Positions 1 to 5,472 are shown, counted from the first letter of the stretch. The stretch is 5,869 nt of DNA from an uncultured Oscillospiraceae bacterium (GCA_900555435.1 USLH01000140.1:1-5869); one strand, 5' to 3'. Program-made: numbers and translations. The notes: a model not told the origin generated them from the letters alone.

Positions 1-54
1 AGCACATCCTTGGTAAGGATGAGGTCACCAGTTCGAATCTGGTTATCAGCTCCA
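1..54 (+). tRNA. tRNA-Thr (anticodon GGT), 3' part
   Basis: This is the 3' part of a tRNA cut by the window edge. Visible parts are an anticodon stem (5-9 with 17-21, CATCC/GGATG), a 7-nt loop TTGGTAA with anticodon GGT at 12-14, a variable loop at 22-26, and a T arm (27-31 with 39-43) around TTCGAAT. The 3' acceptor strand TATCAGC is at 44-50, the discriminator base is T51, and CCA (52-54) is encoded. Anticodon GGT reads ACC and ACU codons, so this is threonine tRNA. The D arm and 5' acceptor strand lie outside the window; the acceptor strand should read GCTGATA. Confidence 0.95.
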
Positions 55-56
55 TC

Positions 57-90
57 AATCCCCGTAAACTTCGCGTTTGCGGGGATTTTT
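57..90 (+). terminator. Intrinsic terminator of the tRNA-Thr transcript
   Basis: A 13-bp stem (57-69 with 75-87, one T-G wobble) closes a 5-nt TTCGC loop and runs into a T tract ending at 90. It starts three bases after the tRNA CCA, so it most likely ends the tRNA transcript. Confidence 0.88.
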
Positions 91-131
91 GCTGTTCGGA
101 TTTTGAGGAAAATGGGCGAAAATGCGTTGCG

Positions 132-151
132 TTATGCACAGATTATGCACA
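132..151 (+). repeat. Tandem TTATGCACA direct repeats
   Basis: TTATGCACA occurs at 132-140 and again at 143-151, separated by two bases, so the copies are 11 bp apart and on nearly the same face of the helix. Each copy fits the relaxed DnaA-box pattern TTWTNCACA. The spacing and the position next to a tRNA would also suit tyrosine-recombinase arm sites. The sequence does not decide between these. Confidence 0.5.
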
Positions 152-237
152 AATGGGAAACAGGGTCAAGACGTCCTTAGTTGCAAGACTCTATCTGTAG
201 TTCACCCCGCATCTCTTCAAATCAACCATTCATTTTA

Positions 238-255
238 TTTAACCGATTTGTTAAA
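238..255. repeat. Inverted repeat TTTAAC / GTTAAA
   Basis: There is a perfect 6-bp inverted repeat, TTTAAC (238-243) and GTTAAA (250-255), around a 6-nt centre. It could be a regulator operator or a recombinase core-like site. It is short and AT-rich, so chance is possible. Confidence 0.3.
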
Positions 256-319
256 TGCAATTTGACTTAAATCATATTAACCTTAACCGATCTCAATAAA
301 CGTCACAAGGCCGATCCCT

Positions 320-747
320 TTACCCCTTCACCACCCCCTCTTCATCCGTCACAATCAACGCCCCCTTGGGCACCCCGTGAGCCGTCCAGGGATTCAGATA
401 ATACCAGAACCCGCCAACCTCCCGCAGCCCGGTCGCCGTAGCCCCCGATCCATTAAAGCCTGCAAAACCGCCTGCTTTTTCTCCGTGCCGGTCTCCTCCC
501 CGGCCTTCTGGGATTTCGCCAGCTTTGCCAGCTCCTGGTATTCCTCTGCCGTCATGCCGGAGAAGAGGCCCGCCGCTGCATCGTACCGCGCCTGCTCCGT
601 CTCGTTCATCTGGCTCCGGAGGTAGGCATTGTTGGTGGTGTAGTCGCTGACCTTCCCTGAAATGCAACAAAACGGCGCAGCCTGCTCTTTGATGTCCACA
701 AAAGTGGAGGCCAAAGACGCAAGCTGCGCCCAGTCATCATCGGGTTT
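320..747 (-). pseudogene. Frameshifted remnant, probably the C-terminal part of the lipoprotein gene at 796-1191
   Basis: Two overlapping minus-strand frames look coding and together form one broken reading frame. The first runs from 747 with no good start codon (KPDDDWAQLASL..., then ...NNAYLRSQMNETEQARYD...) and leaves the sensible frame at a C5 run (442-446, G5 on the coding strand). The second continues as ATATGLREVGGFWYYLNPW and ends ...EEGVVKG at a TAA (320-322). One extra G in that run joins them. Upstream, removing one A from the A5 run at 745-749 joins it to a frame ending ...AFDYGKLKIK, and a further one-base change near 806-809 joins that to the lipoprotein. I therefore read 320-1191 as one gene of about 290 codons, either broken three times or carrying homopolymer sequencing errors. 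The middle is rich in Glu, Lys, Ala and Gln and probably helical. I do not recognise the family. Confidence 0.6.
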
Positions 748-787
748 TTATTTTTAGCTTACCATAGTCAAAGGCTGCTGCGCCGTT
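671..787. repeat. 11-bp perfect inverted repeat bounding a 117-bp segment
   Basis: AACGGCGCAGC (671-681) has its exact reverse complement at 777-787, and the similarity continues imperfectly inward to TTTGA. The hairpin at 674-730 lies inside, so the 8-mer GGCGCAGC or its complement occurs three times in 117 bp. This resembles a small inverted-repeat element. No flanking target duplication is visible, and the segment also looks coding on the minus strand, so a mobile origin is doubtful. Confidence 0.4.
674..730. repeat. Long imperfect hairpin inside the remnant
   Basis: GGCGCAGC (674-681) pairs with GCTGCGCC (723-730). After one mismatch come three more pairs, a bulge, and TCTTTG/CAAAGA (686-691 with 712-717). 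A 3x3 internal loop then leads to TCCAC-AAAA-GTGGA (695-708). This makes about 22 base pairs in 57 nt. On the minus strand it is followed by GTTTTGTT, so it might end transcripts weakly in that direction. On the plus strand a T-rich stretch (745-755) lies about 15 nt past it. Confidence 0.6.
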
Positions 788-795
788 ATTTGAGG

Positions 796-1191
796 TCAAC
801 GGCACAAAATAATCTCAGATGCGTTTATCGGCCCCTTCGTTAACCCTTTTATATTCAATACTACTGCGGCCAAATCACCCGCCACCTCCACCTGAAAAAC
901 GGTGGAGGACAGGGAAAAGCGGTTACTCTCCGGCAGCCGGTCGTTTCCGGCGAAATCCGTGGTAAGGACCTGGCCGTCGTCCTTGACGATGCCTTTTATG
1001 ATCACATCGGCCACGATTGCGTTGTTCCGCACGGTGGGCTCCATGGTGTCGAAGGTGCTTCTTTCGGAGAGGACGACCCGGGTATCCGGGTCATACTGCC
1101 AACGGTCGGGGTTGTAGACAGGCCCGCTGCCGCAGCCGGTGAGGCATATCATCAAGGAAAGCGTTACAACAGCAGCAAAAATCCGTTTCAT
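796..1191 (-). CDS. Putative lipoprotein, probably truncated by frameshift
   Basis: The start is ATG with a strong GGGAGG site 7 bases upstream. The 131-aa product begins with a classic lipoprotein signal peptide: charged MKR, a hydrophobic stretch at about residues 4-16, and the lipobox L-T-G-C with Cys20 as the lipidated residue. It should be anchored on the outer face of the membrane. The rest is a polar, probably beta-rich domain (for example VRNNAIVADVIIKGIVKDDG). Residues from about 102 are encoded by the 57-bp repeat shared with the 3' end of the gene at 1753-2274, but in a different frame. The last residues, NASEIILCR, look out of frame: a one-base change in the T4 run (806-809) would continue into FVPLTSNNGAAAFDYGKLKI and then into the remnant at 320-747. 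It starts 15 bp after the upstream membrane-protein gene, so it is probably co-transcribed. The family is unknown. Confidence 0.75.
   Translation of the reverse strand: MKRIFAAVVTLSLMICLTGCGSGPVYNPDRWQYDPDTRVVLSERSTFDTMEPTVRNNAIVADVIIKGIVKDDGQVLTTDFAGNDRLPESNRFSLSSTVFQVEVAGDLAAVVLNIKGLTKGPINASEIILCR
832..888. repeat. 57-bp exact direct repeat, copy 1 (inside the lipoprotein gene)
   Basis: Identical base for base to 1724-1780 and in the same orientation. Here it is read in the lipoprotein frame as 19 codons (EVAGDLAAVVLNIKGLTKG). Identity stops abruptly at both ends. The length is a multiple of three, so the copy does not itself break the frame. Confidence 0.97.
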
Positions 1192-1206
1192 AAAAAGACC
1201 TCCCTA

Positions 1207-1716
1207 TTAGCACGACTCAAATCTCCAGCTAAGTAAAAAGGGATTGTACCAACAACGATAACCATACGCCGCCAGTGGACCACTGCTGGTTGTTTCTCCA
1301 TTGCGGGTTTCGATATTCATCGTCGTGATATGAATACGATACTGTCCCATAAAGCCAGGGGTAAGCCGCAAGCATACACCGGAAAAATAATTCAGAGTCG
1401 GTGCCTTCTCGTTGACAGAAAACGTGTAACCCTTGGTTGGAGTCAGCCTCTCGCAAACCCAGTTTTGAATCCCCGGCATATTGGCGATGGCAGTTTTGCT
1501 GAAATCGACATCGACATCTGTTTTCTTCCGATAAATCGGCGATGAGGAAAGCACCGTATGAATCATACAATAATACTTAATCGGTGTAAAGAACATGATG
1601 CAGGTATATAGGAGATATATCAGAACCAACGCCCGGCGCACGGCTTTCCAGGGCTCTTTTCGAATCCGGGCAATCCGGCGCTGCCACCGACCTTTGATCT
1701 TTTCAAGAATTCTCAT
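1207..1716 (-). CDS. Single-pass membrane protein, paralog of 1753-2274
   Basis: This 169-aa protein has a basic N-terminal cytoplasmic part (residues 1-28, many Arg and Lys), one transmembrane helix (about 29-45, ALVLIYLLYTCIMFF) and an outside domain of about 120 residues. The ATG is preceded by GAAGGGGACGGAAA, a ribosome site shared with the upstream paralog. Aligned with the protein from 1753-2274 it shares a YC pair just after the helix, a DF..(S/T)..(A/G)IA segment, CE.LT followed by G.TF...E.AP, a (Y/H)F.GV stretch, a GxYxI strand, and a C-terminal Y.PF.L.WR. Conservation is concentrated in the outer domain, which suggests a folded, exported module. It sits 36 bp after its paralog and 15 bp before the lipoprotein gene, so it should be in one operon. 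I do not recognise the family; function unknown. Confidence 0.85.
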   Translation of the reverse strand: MRILEKIKGRWQRRIARIRKEPWKAVRRALVLIYLLYTCIMFFTPIKYYCMIHTVLSSSPIYRKKTDVDVDFSKTAIANMPGIQNWVCERLTPTKGYTFSVNEKAPTLNYFSGVCLRLTPGFMGQYRIHITTMNIETRNGETTSSGPLAAYGYRCWYNPFLLSWRFESC

Positions 1717-1723
1717 TTTCCGT

Positions 1724-1780
1724 CCCCTTCGTTAACCCTTTTATATTCAATACTACTGCGGCCAAATCACCCGCCACCTC
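1724..1780. repeat. 57-bp exact direct repeat, copy 2 (3' end of the 1753-2274 gene plus spacer)
   Basis: Identical to 832-888. Here it covers the last codons and stop of the upstream gene (ending RVIWPQ) and the spacer up to the GAAGGGG part of the next ribosome site. That GAAGGGG motif also precedes the gene at 1753-2274, which suggests this copy is the original and the lipoprotein copy the acquired one. Confidence 0.97.
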
Positions 1781-2274
1781 AACACAAACGGGTCATAGCG
1801 ATAAACGCACATGTACCCCCTGTCCAGGCAATAATCCAGTTTCCCATCCACCATTTGCATCCGCGGAGCGATCATATCAATACTGTAAGAGCCACGCCCC
1901 ATGTCACGAATGGTAACAGAAACACCTGGAAAAAAGTGAGGCTCCGGCGCTTGTTCGTCGATATGGAAGGTATGCCCCAGAGCCGATGTCAACTGCTCAC
2001 AAGTTTCTTGCTGCAATTCCAGCTGATCTGCAATGCCACTCTGAGTGAAATCCACGCACGCTTCTTCCCCTTCAAGGAAAATCCATTCTGTGGAAAAAAC
2101 GTCATAGAGCATCCGACAATACCGCATCGACGATGATGCCTGCGCCCTTGCATACACACAATATGTAACGATGAGCCCCAGCGCCAACACGCCACATGCA
2201 ATTTTCCATAAAGATCTGCGGGAAAACTTCTGGAAACGCTCCCATGTGGATAATGCTTTCTCAACCTCACTCAT
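1753..2274 (-). CDS. Single-pass membrane protein, paralog of 1207-1716
   Basis: This 173-aa protein begins MSEVEK after a strong GGGGAGGG site 7 bases upstream. Residues 1-23 are charged, about 24-42 form a transmembrane helix (KIACGVLALGLIVTYCVYA), and the remainder should lie outside the cell. The outer domain matches its neighbour: YCRM after the helix, VDFTQSGIAD, CEQLTSALGHTFHIDEQAP, HFFPGV, a GSYSI strand, and Y.PFVLRWR close to the end. The identity is modest and spread over the whole domain, pointing to an old tandem duplication. It is separated from the genes on either side by 36-37 bp without a visible terminator. Its last codons fall inside the 57-bp repeat; the stop is TAG. I do not recognise the family. 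Confidence 0.85.
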   Translation of the reverse strand: MSEVEKALSTWERFQKFSRRSLWKIACGVLALGLIVTYCVYARAQASSSMRYCRMLYDVFSTEWIFLEGEEACVDFTQSGIADQLELQQETCEQLTSALGHTFHIDEQAPEPHFFPGVSVTIRDMGRGSYSIDMIAPRMQMVDGKLDYCLDRGYMCVYRYDPFVLRWRVIWPQ

Positions 2275-2311
2275 TTTCCGTCCCTCCCCTTCACACCGCC
2301 ATCGCTCCCCC

Positions 2312-2812
2312 TCACCCCGGAGATTTCACACAGACCCACTTCCCGCCGTGGCGTTCGTAGGAAAATCCGTGAATCTCCCAGACCGCTTCGCCGTCCACCA
2401 AACCGCTGAGCTCCACCCGGAGATACAACCGGTTCCGTCCGCTGAATTCTAGGCGAAGCTGCCAGAGACGCTTAGTGGGACAATCCACTTGGTCCAAAGG
2501 GCGCGTATCCGGTGGAAAATGCAGCGCCATCTCCGGGAAAGCGACTGCAACGCCCTTCCGGAAACTTCTTTCAACAACCCGAGGCATCCGATCCATTATG
2601 GCATCGTAAGCATCGAGGTGTTGGTCGGCCCCGGTCATCGTCACCGATTGGCAGAAAGCGTCTGCATACGCATATCCCAGTGCCTCCTCCTGCAGGAACC
2701 AATGCACGATGAAAAGGGCGCAGACGGCCACGGCAATCCCGCACTTGACTGCTAAAGGAATTCTTTGAAGCTGAATATGAGACATTTCCAAAAATTTTTT
2801 CATGTCATTCAT
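2312..2812 (-). CDS. Single-pass membrane protein, possible distant relative of the two downstream
   Basis: The 166-aa product has a short N-terminal segment, a transmembrane helix at about residues 21-40 (AVKCGIAVAVCALFIVHWFL), and an outer domain of about 125 residues rich in Arg, Asp and Glu. Size, layout and a C-terminal W-containing strand (RHGGKWVCV) match the paralogs downstream. The inner sequence is diverged, and I cannot claim homology by eye. The ATG overlaps the stop of the upstream small gene as ATGA, so translation is probably coupled; no strong independent ribosome site is seen. A second ATG three codons in (at MKKFLEM) is an alternative start. It is likely in the same operon as its neighbours. 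Function unknown. Confidence 0.8.
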   Translation of the reverse strand: MNDMKKFLEMSHIQLQRIPLAVKCGIAVAVCALFIVHWFLQEEALGYAYADAFCQSVTMTGADQHLDAYDAIMDRMPRVVERSFRKGVAVAFPEMALHFPPDTRPLDQVDCPTKRLWQLRLEFSGRNRLYLRVELSGLVDGEAVWEIHGFSYERHGGKWVCVKSPG

Positions 2813-2982
2813 TTTTTATCACCAATCCAGAGCTCTTCTAAGGTCGCTAGGCCGTCCCCGTCTTCTAATGTAATAAAAGCTTTTGCCAAAAGTTTCCCAT
2901 CCACGCACAGATAGTCAAATGTTGTCAGAACAAATGTCACTGCTGCCAAAATGACTAGGACTCGTTGAAATCTTCTTTTCAT
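2809..2982 (-). CDS. Small membrane protein (57 aa), possibly a truncated family member
   Basis: This short gene begins MKRRFQRVLVILAAV and contains a transmembrane helix at about residues 7-22 with basic residues before it, then an acidic tail ending LWIGDKK. Its stop overlaps the next start (ATGA, 2809-2812), a strong sign of a real coupled gene. The ribosome site is weak: GGAAAG ends 12 bases before the ATG. The same frame stays open upstream to a TGA at 3080-3082 and would read IEGWWNKQRKTH and onwards, recalling the N-terminus of the protein at 1207-1716 (EKIKGRWQRR). No ATG, GTG or TTG lies in that extension. It may therefore be a longer gene damaged at its 5' end, or a short peptide that heads the operon. 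Confidence 0.6.
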   Translation of the reverse strand: MKRRFQRVLVILAAVTFVLTTFDYLCVDGKLLAKAFITLEDGDGLATLEELWIGDKK

Positions 2983-3088
2983 TTGTACGCATTCTTTCCA
3001 AGCTTTTTGGTTTTCAAAGACGGATACATGCGTTTTTCTCTGTTTATTCCACCAGCCTTCAATTTTTTTGTGAATATATCACATAATC

Positions 3089-3097
3089 ATTGTACCA
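3089..3097 (-). promoter_or_regulatory. Candidate extended -10 for the minus-strand operon
   Basis: On the minus strand TGGTACAAT matches an extended -10 (TG-N-TACAAT), about 110 bp before the 57-aa gene, in an AT-rich stretch (about 2983-3180) with no other gene. No good -35 lies 17 bp upstream. A second weak candidate is TTGCGA-17 bp-TATGAA just upstream. Candidate only. Confidence 0.3.
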
Positions 3098-3204
3098 TAT
3101 TACATTCATAAAGGATACCGGCATTATTCGCAAATCACGTATCATTCCCCTGTATATATTAACACCAAATACTTATGACCGAACCGATACCACAGAGCCC
3201 GCCC

Positions 3205-3728
3205 TCAAAAAATGGGAACATAATTGGTCTCCTCAAAGGCACGGCGGCCGCCGTCGGTATAGCCGACGATATGAGCGGCCAGCTGCCGGTCCCGGCTCCG
3301 CATCGGGACGAAAAAGGCGTCCGCACCAGGTGCCTCGATGTCGGAAACGCCCCGGAGCAGAAAGGGCTGCCGTTTTTCAGCTGCTCCGAGACTTCCCCCC
3401 GCCGGGAGGCCGGCACGGCTTTCCGCACTGCCGTCAGATTCTCCGCCGAGGGCAGTACGGCCCATACCTTCTCCTGTTCCTCGTTGACCAGAGGGCGGAG
3501 CCGGCAGTCATAGATGCCGCCCCGGGTCTTGGAAACGGCAAGGGTATATTTGGATTGCTGCCGGGCCGTCTGCGCCAGACCCGGCGACCGGGAAAGATAC
3601 CCCACCCGGAGGTACAGAAGCGTAAAGGCAACTGCACAAAAGGCGAAAAACACCGCCGCCCGGCGATGGATGCCGCTGCTGTACGGACACTCCCGGGCGA
3701 AGGCGCTTCCGGAAAAATGCTTTCTCAT
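3205..3728 (-). pseudogene. Remnant of a class B penicillin-binding protein (SpoVD/PBP2-like)
   Basis: The N-terminus (MRKHFSGS...) is followed by a membrane anchor at about residues 22-42 and then a stretch with SKTRGGIYDCRLRPLVN, the R-G-x-I-Y-D motif that opens the pedestal domain of class B penicillin-binding proteins. About residue 122, near 3361-3366, a missing base shifts the frame. In the next frame the protein continues LLRGVSDIEAPGADAFFVPM and LAAHIVGYTDGG, the usual stretch before GRGVSGIE. Here it instead runs into unrelated sequence and stops at 3205-3207. The whole transpeptidase domain with its SxxK, SxN and KTG motifs is missing, so no cross-linking activity is possible. Intact relatives are several hundred residues long. 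The start is ATG with GGTGG five bases upstream. The gene is divergent from the hexosaminidase gene. Confidence 0.8.
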
Positions 3729-3804
3729 GATCCACCGGCTTTCCGAAACGATAAGAACTTCGATTCGTATTCCCCCCTTTTTTGAGGGAGATCGCCGGTT
3801 TGCC

Positions 3805-3833
3805 TTGACTTTTCTAAAAAGTTTCTGTATACT
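3805..3833 (+). promoter_or_regulatory. Sigma-70-type promoter of the hexosaminidase gene
   Basis: The -35 TTGACT (3805-3810), a 17-bp spacer and the -10 TATACT (3828-3833) are near consensus, with TG directly before the -10. Transcription should start around 3840, giving a leader of about 36 nt before the ATG at 3876. Confidence 0.85.
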
Positions 3834-3862
3834 AATGCCATGTCCTTAACAAAAACAACATC

Positions 3863-3867
3863 GGAGG
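3863..3867 (+). promoter_or_regulatory. Ribosome binding site GGAGG that decides the start
   Basis: GGAGG lies 8 bases before ATG 3876. The in-frame ATG at 3870 is only 2 bases away, and the ATG at 3840 coincides with the predicted transcription start, so 3876 is the best start. Confidence 0.8.
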
Positions 3868-3875
3868 CAATGTCA

Positions 3876-5327
3876 ATGTACCTGACACAGCTGTACCCCA
3901 ATCCGCGGTCTTACACGGAAACCGGCGGCATTTATCGTTTCGGCGCCCATGTGGATATGGAGTTATCCTTCTCCCCCTGCCCGGAAACCGCCAGGCGGCT
4001 GGTCTATCTGTGGCAGCGCTTCACCTGCGGCTGCTCCACGCTGACCCTCATCCCCGGCAGCGGCAATGGCTTCACCGCCCGGAACGGCAAGGTGGAGCCG
4101 GACGAGTCGGTTCCGGCCAAAGACGCCTATCGGATTCGCATAACGGAGACCGGCATCGCCCTTACCGGCGGCTCGGAGAAGGCTTTTCTCGACGGATTCA
4201 TGATTCTCCTGCAGTGCATCGAGCCCATTTGCCTTGATTGCGGCAAGGAGGCCTTTGTGCTCCAGGCGGCGGAGATTCTTGATGCGCCCAAGATCAAGTT
4301 CCGGGCGATCCACCTGTGTGTTTTCCCGGAAAGCCAGCGCCACACCCTGGAAAAGGCGATCCACCTTGCCGGATTCCTTCACCTGACCCACGTAGTACTG
4401 GAATTCTGGGGCACCTATCCCTACCAGTCCATGTCGTCGCTGCACTGGCACGGCTGCAAGTGGACGCAGGCAGATGCCCAGCATCTGGTTCGACTGGCCC
4501 GCAGCTACGGCATGGAGGTCATTCCGATGATCAACCATTTCGGCCACGCGGCTGCCTCCCGCGAATGCTACGGACGGCACGTGGTTCTTGATGCGGACCC
4601 CCGCAAGGCCCTTCTCTTTGAGCCGGACGGCTGGACCTGGTGCTCCTCGAACCCGGATTCTTACAAGCTTCTTTCCCAGATGCGGGAGGAAATGATGGAC
4701 CTGTGCGGCGGCGGCTCCTACTTCCATCTGGGCTTTGACGAAGCCTTTTCTTTCGGAACCTGTCCGACCTGCCGCCAGCGCGAGCCCGACAAGCTCCTTG
4801 CGGAATACGCCAACCGGCTGACGGAGGACCTTGCAAAGTCCGGGCGGCGGCCCATCCTGTGGCACGATATGTTTGTGAACTTCAGCGATTTCAAGGATGA
4901 CATCAACGAAGGAGATTTCCTCGTTGCAAACGGCGCGCACCGGAATACCGCCGCTGCGCTTCCTCTCCTTGACCGGCGGATCATCCTTGCAGACTGGCAG
5001 TACGGCTACTTCTCCGGCAAAAACCCCACCGCACCGTATCTGCGCTCTCTGGGCTTTGACGTGCTGCTCTCGCCCTGGGACAATCCGGAAAATATCCGCT
5101 CCCTGGCCACCAACGCCATTGACAGCGATATGATGGGCGTCCTGCTGACAACGTGGGACCACCTGCCCGGGTATCTCCAGAAGATCTTTACTGCTGCGGA
5201 GCATCTCTGGCAGAACCTGCCTGCGGCCGACCATCCCTCGGAACGCGCCCACATTCTGCGCCGAGTTTACGATGCGGAAGGAGACTTTTTCCGCGCCGGA
5301 TGGAACCCCTTCGAGGTTGAGGGCTGA
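3876..5327 (+). CDS. Beta-N-acetylhexosaminidase, glycoside hydrolase family 20
   Basis: The 483-aa enzyme removes terminal non-reducing GlcNAc or GalNAc from glycosides by the substrate-assisted mechanism of family GH20. It opens with a small alpha/beta domain (about residues 1-135, from LYPNPRSYTETGG), followed by a TIM barrel from about KFRAIHL. The catalytic pair is Asp288-Glu289 in FHLGFDEA; Asp would position the 2-acetamido group and Glu act as acid/base. Other barrel landmarks are NHFGHA (220-225), ILWHDMF (Trp329, Asp331) and LTTWDH (Trp427), which line the sugar pocket in relatives. A CPTC at 296-299 is an oddity of this copy. There is no signal peptide or membrane helix, so it should act in the cytoplasm on imported glycan fragments. 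Length is normal for a compact family member and no frame is broken. It has its own promoter and stands alone; no transporter or sugar kinase is in the window. Exact substrate cannot be told. Confidence 0.88.
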   Translation: MYLTQLYPNPRSYTETGGIYRFGAHVDMELSFSPCPETARRLVYLWQRFTCGCSTLTLIPGSGNGFTARNGKVEPDESVPAKDAYRIRITETGIALTGGSEKAFLDGFMILLQCIEPICLDCGKEAFVLQAAEILDAPKIKFRAIHLCVFPESQRHTLEKAIHLAGFLHLTHVVLEFWGTYPYQSMSSLHWHGCKWTQADAQHLVRLARSYGMEVIPMINHFGHAAASRECYGRHVVLDADPRKALLFEPDGWTWCSSNPDSYKLLSQMREEMMDLCGGGSYFHLGFDEAFSFGTCPTCRQREPDKLLAEYANRLTEDLAKSGRRPILWHDMFVNFSDFKDDINEGDFLVANGAHRNTAAALPLLDRRIILADWQYGYFSGKNPTAPYLRSLGFDVLLSPWDNPENIRSLATNAIDSDMMGVLLTTWDHLPGYLQKIFTAAEHLWQNLPAADHPSERAHILRRVYDAEGDFFRAGWNPFEVEG

Positions 5328-5472
5328 TCTGCTCCCAAACCCGCCCTTCGATTTTTATAGGAACGACGCAAAAAGCCGCCCCGAATGTCAACGCCCGATA
5401 AGGAAGTAATTTAGAAACTACATCTAATGTGCTGAATTATCCGGCATTGACAAAGGAAACCGAAAGATTAAT
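5328..5472 (+). other. Gene-free spacer after the hexosaminidase gene
   Basis: I see no coding region in this spacer. A weak hairpin with GAGGGC (5318-5323) and GCCCTT, followed by ATTTTTAT near 5350, might end some transcripts. A small inverted repeat TTAGA/TCTAA lies at 5411-5427. Confidence 0.4.

Larger units (their letters stand above)
91..319. other. Gene-free AT-rich interval, possible integration scar
   Basis: I see no coding region here on either strand. The interval holds two TTATGCACA copies (132-140 and 143-151), an inverted repeat TTTAAC-6 nt-GTTAAA at 238-255, and two TTAACCGAT copies (239-247 and 283-291). Its base composition is clearly more AT-rich than the flanking genes from about 180 to 300. 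A position just downstream of a tRNA is a common landing place for integrative elements, but no integrase gene and no second copy of the tRNA end is present in the window. Confidence 0.5.

Noticed and set aside
712..714. TTG codon as a true start of the remnant
   Set aside because: No ribosome site precedes it, and the coding-like sequence continues upstream to 747.
671..787. Integron attC-like site (AAC...GTT with hairpin)
   Set aside because: The bases around AAC and GTT do not fit RYYYAAC and GTTRRRY, and no cassette structure or integron integrase is visible.
1229..1570. 113-codon minus frame inside the 1207-1716 gene
   Set aside because: It lies in another frame of a gene with a clear paralog and a better start; no support of its own.
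3090..3785. 231-codon plus-strand frame across the PBP remnant
   Set aside because: It is rich in Arg, Pro and Gly, typical of an antisense shadow, while the minus strand shows a known family.
3840..3875. ATG 3840 as the hexosaminidase start
   Set aside because: It coincides with the predicted transcription start and has no ribosome site; 3876 has an ideally spaced GGAGG.
3963..5252. 429-codon open frame antisense to the hexosaminidase gene
   Set aside because: It is the mirror frame of a GC-rich, clearly recognisable gene, low in complexity (many Gly, Arg, Val) with no domain or ribosome site of note.
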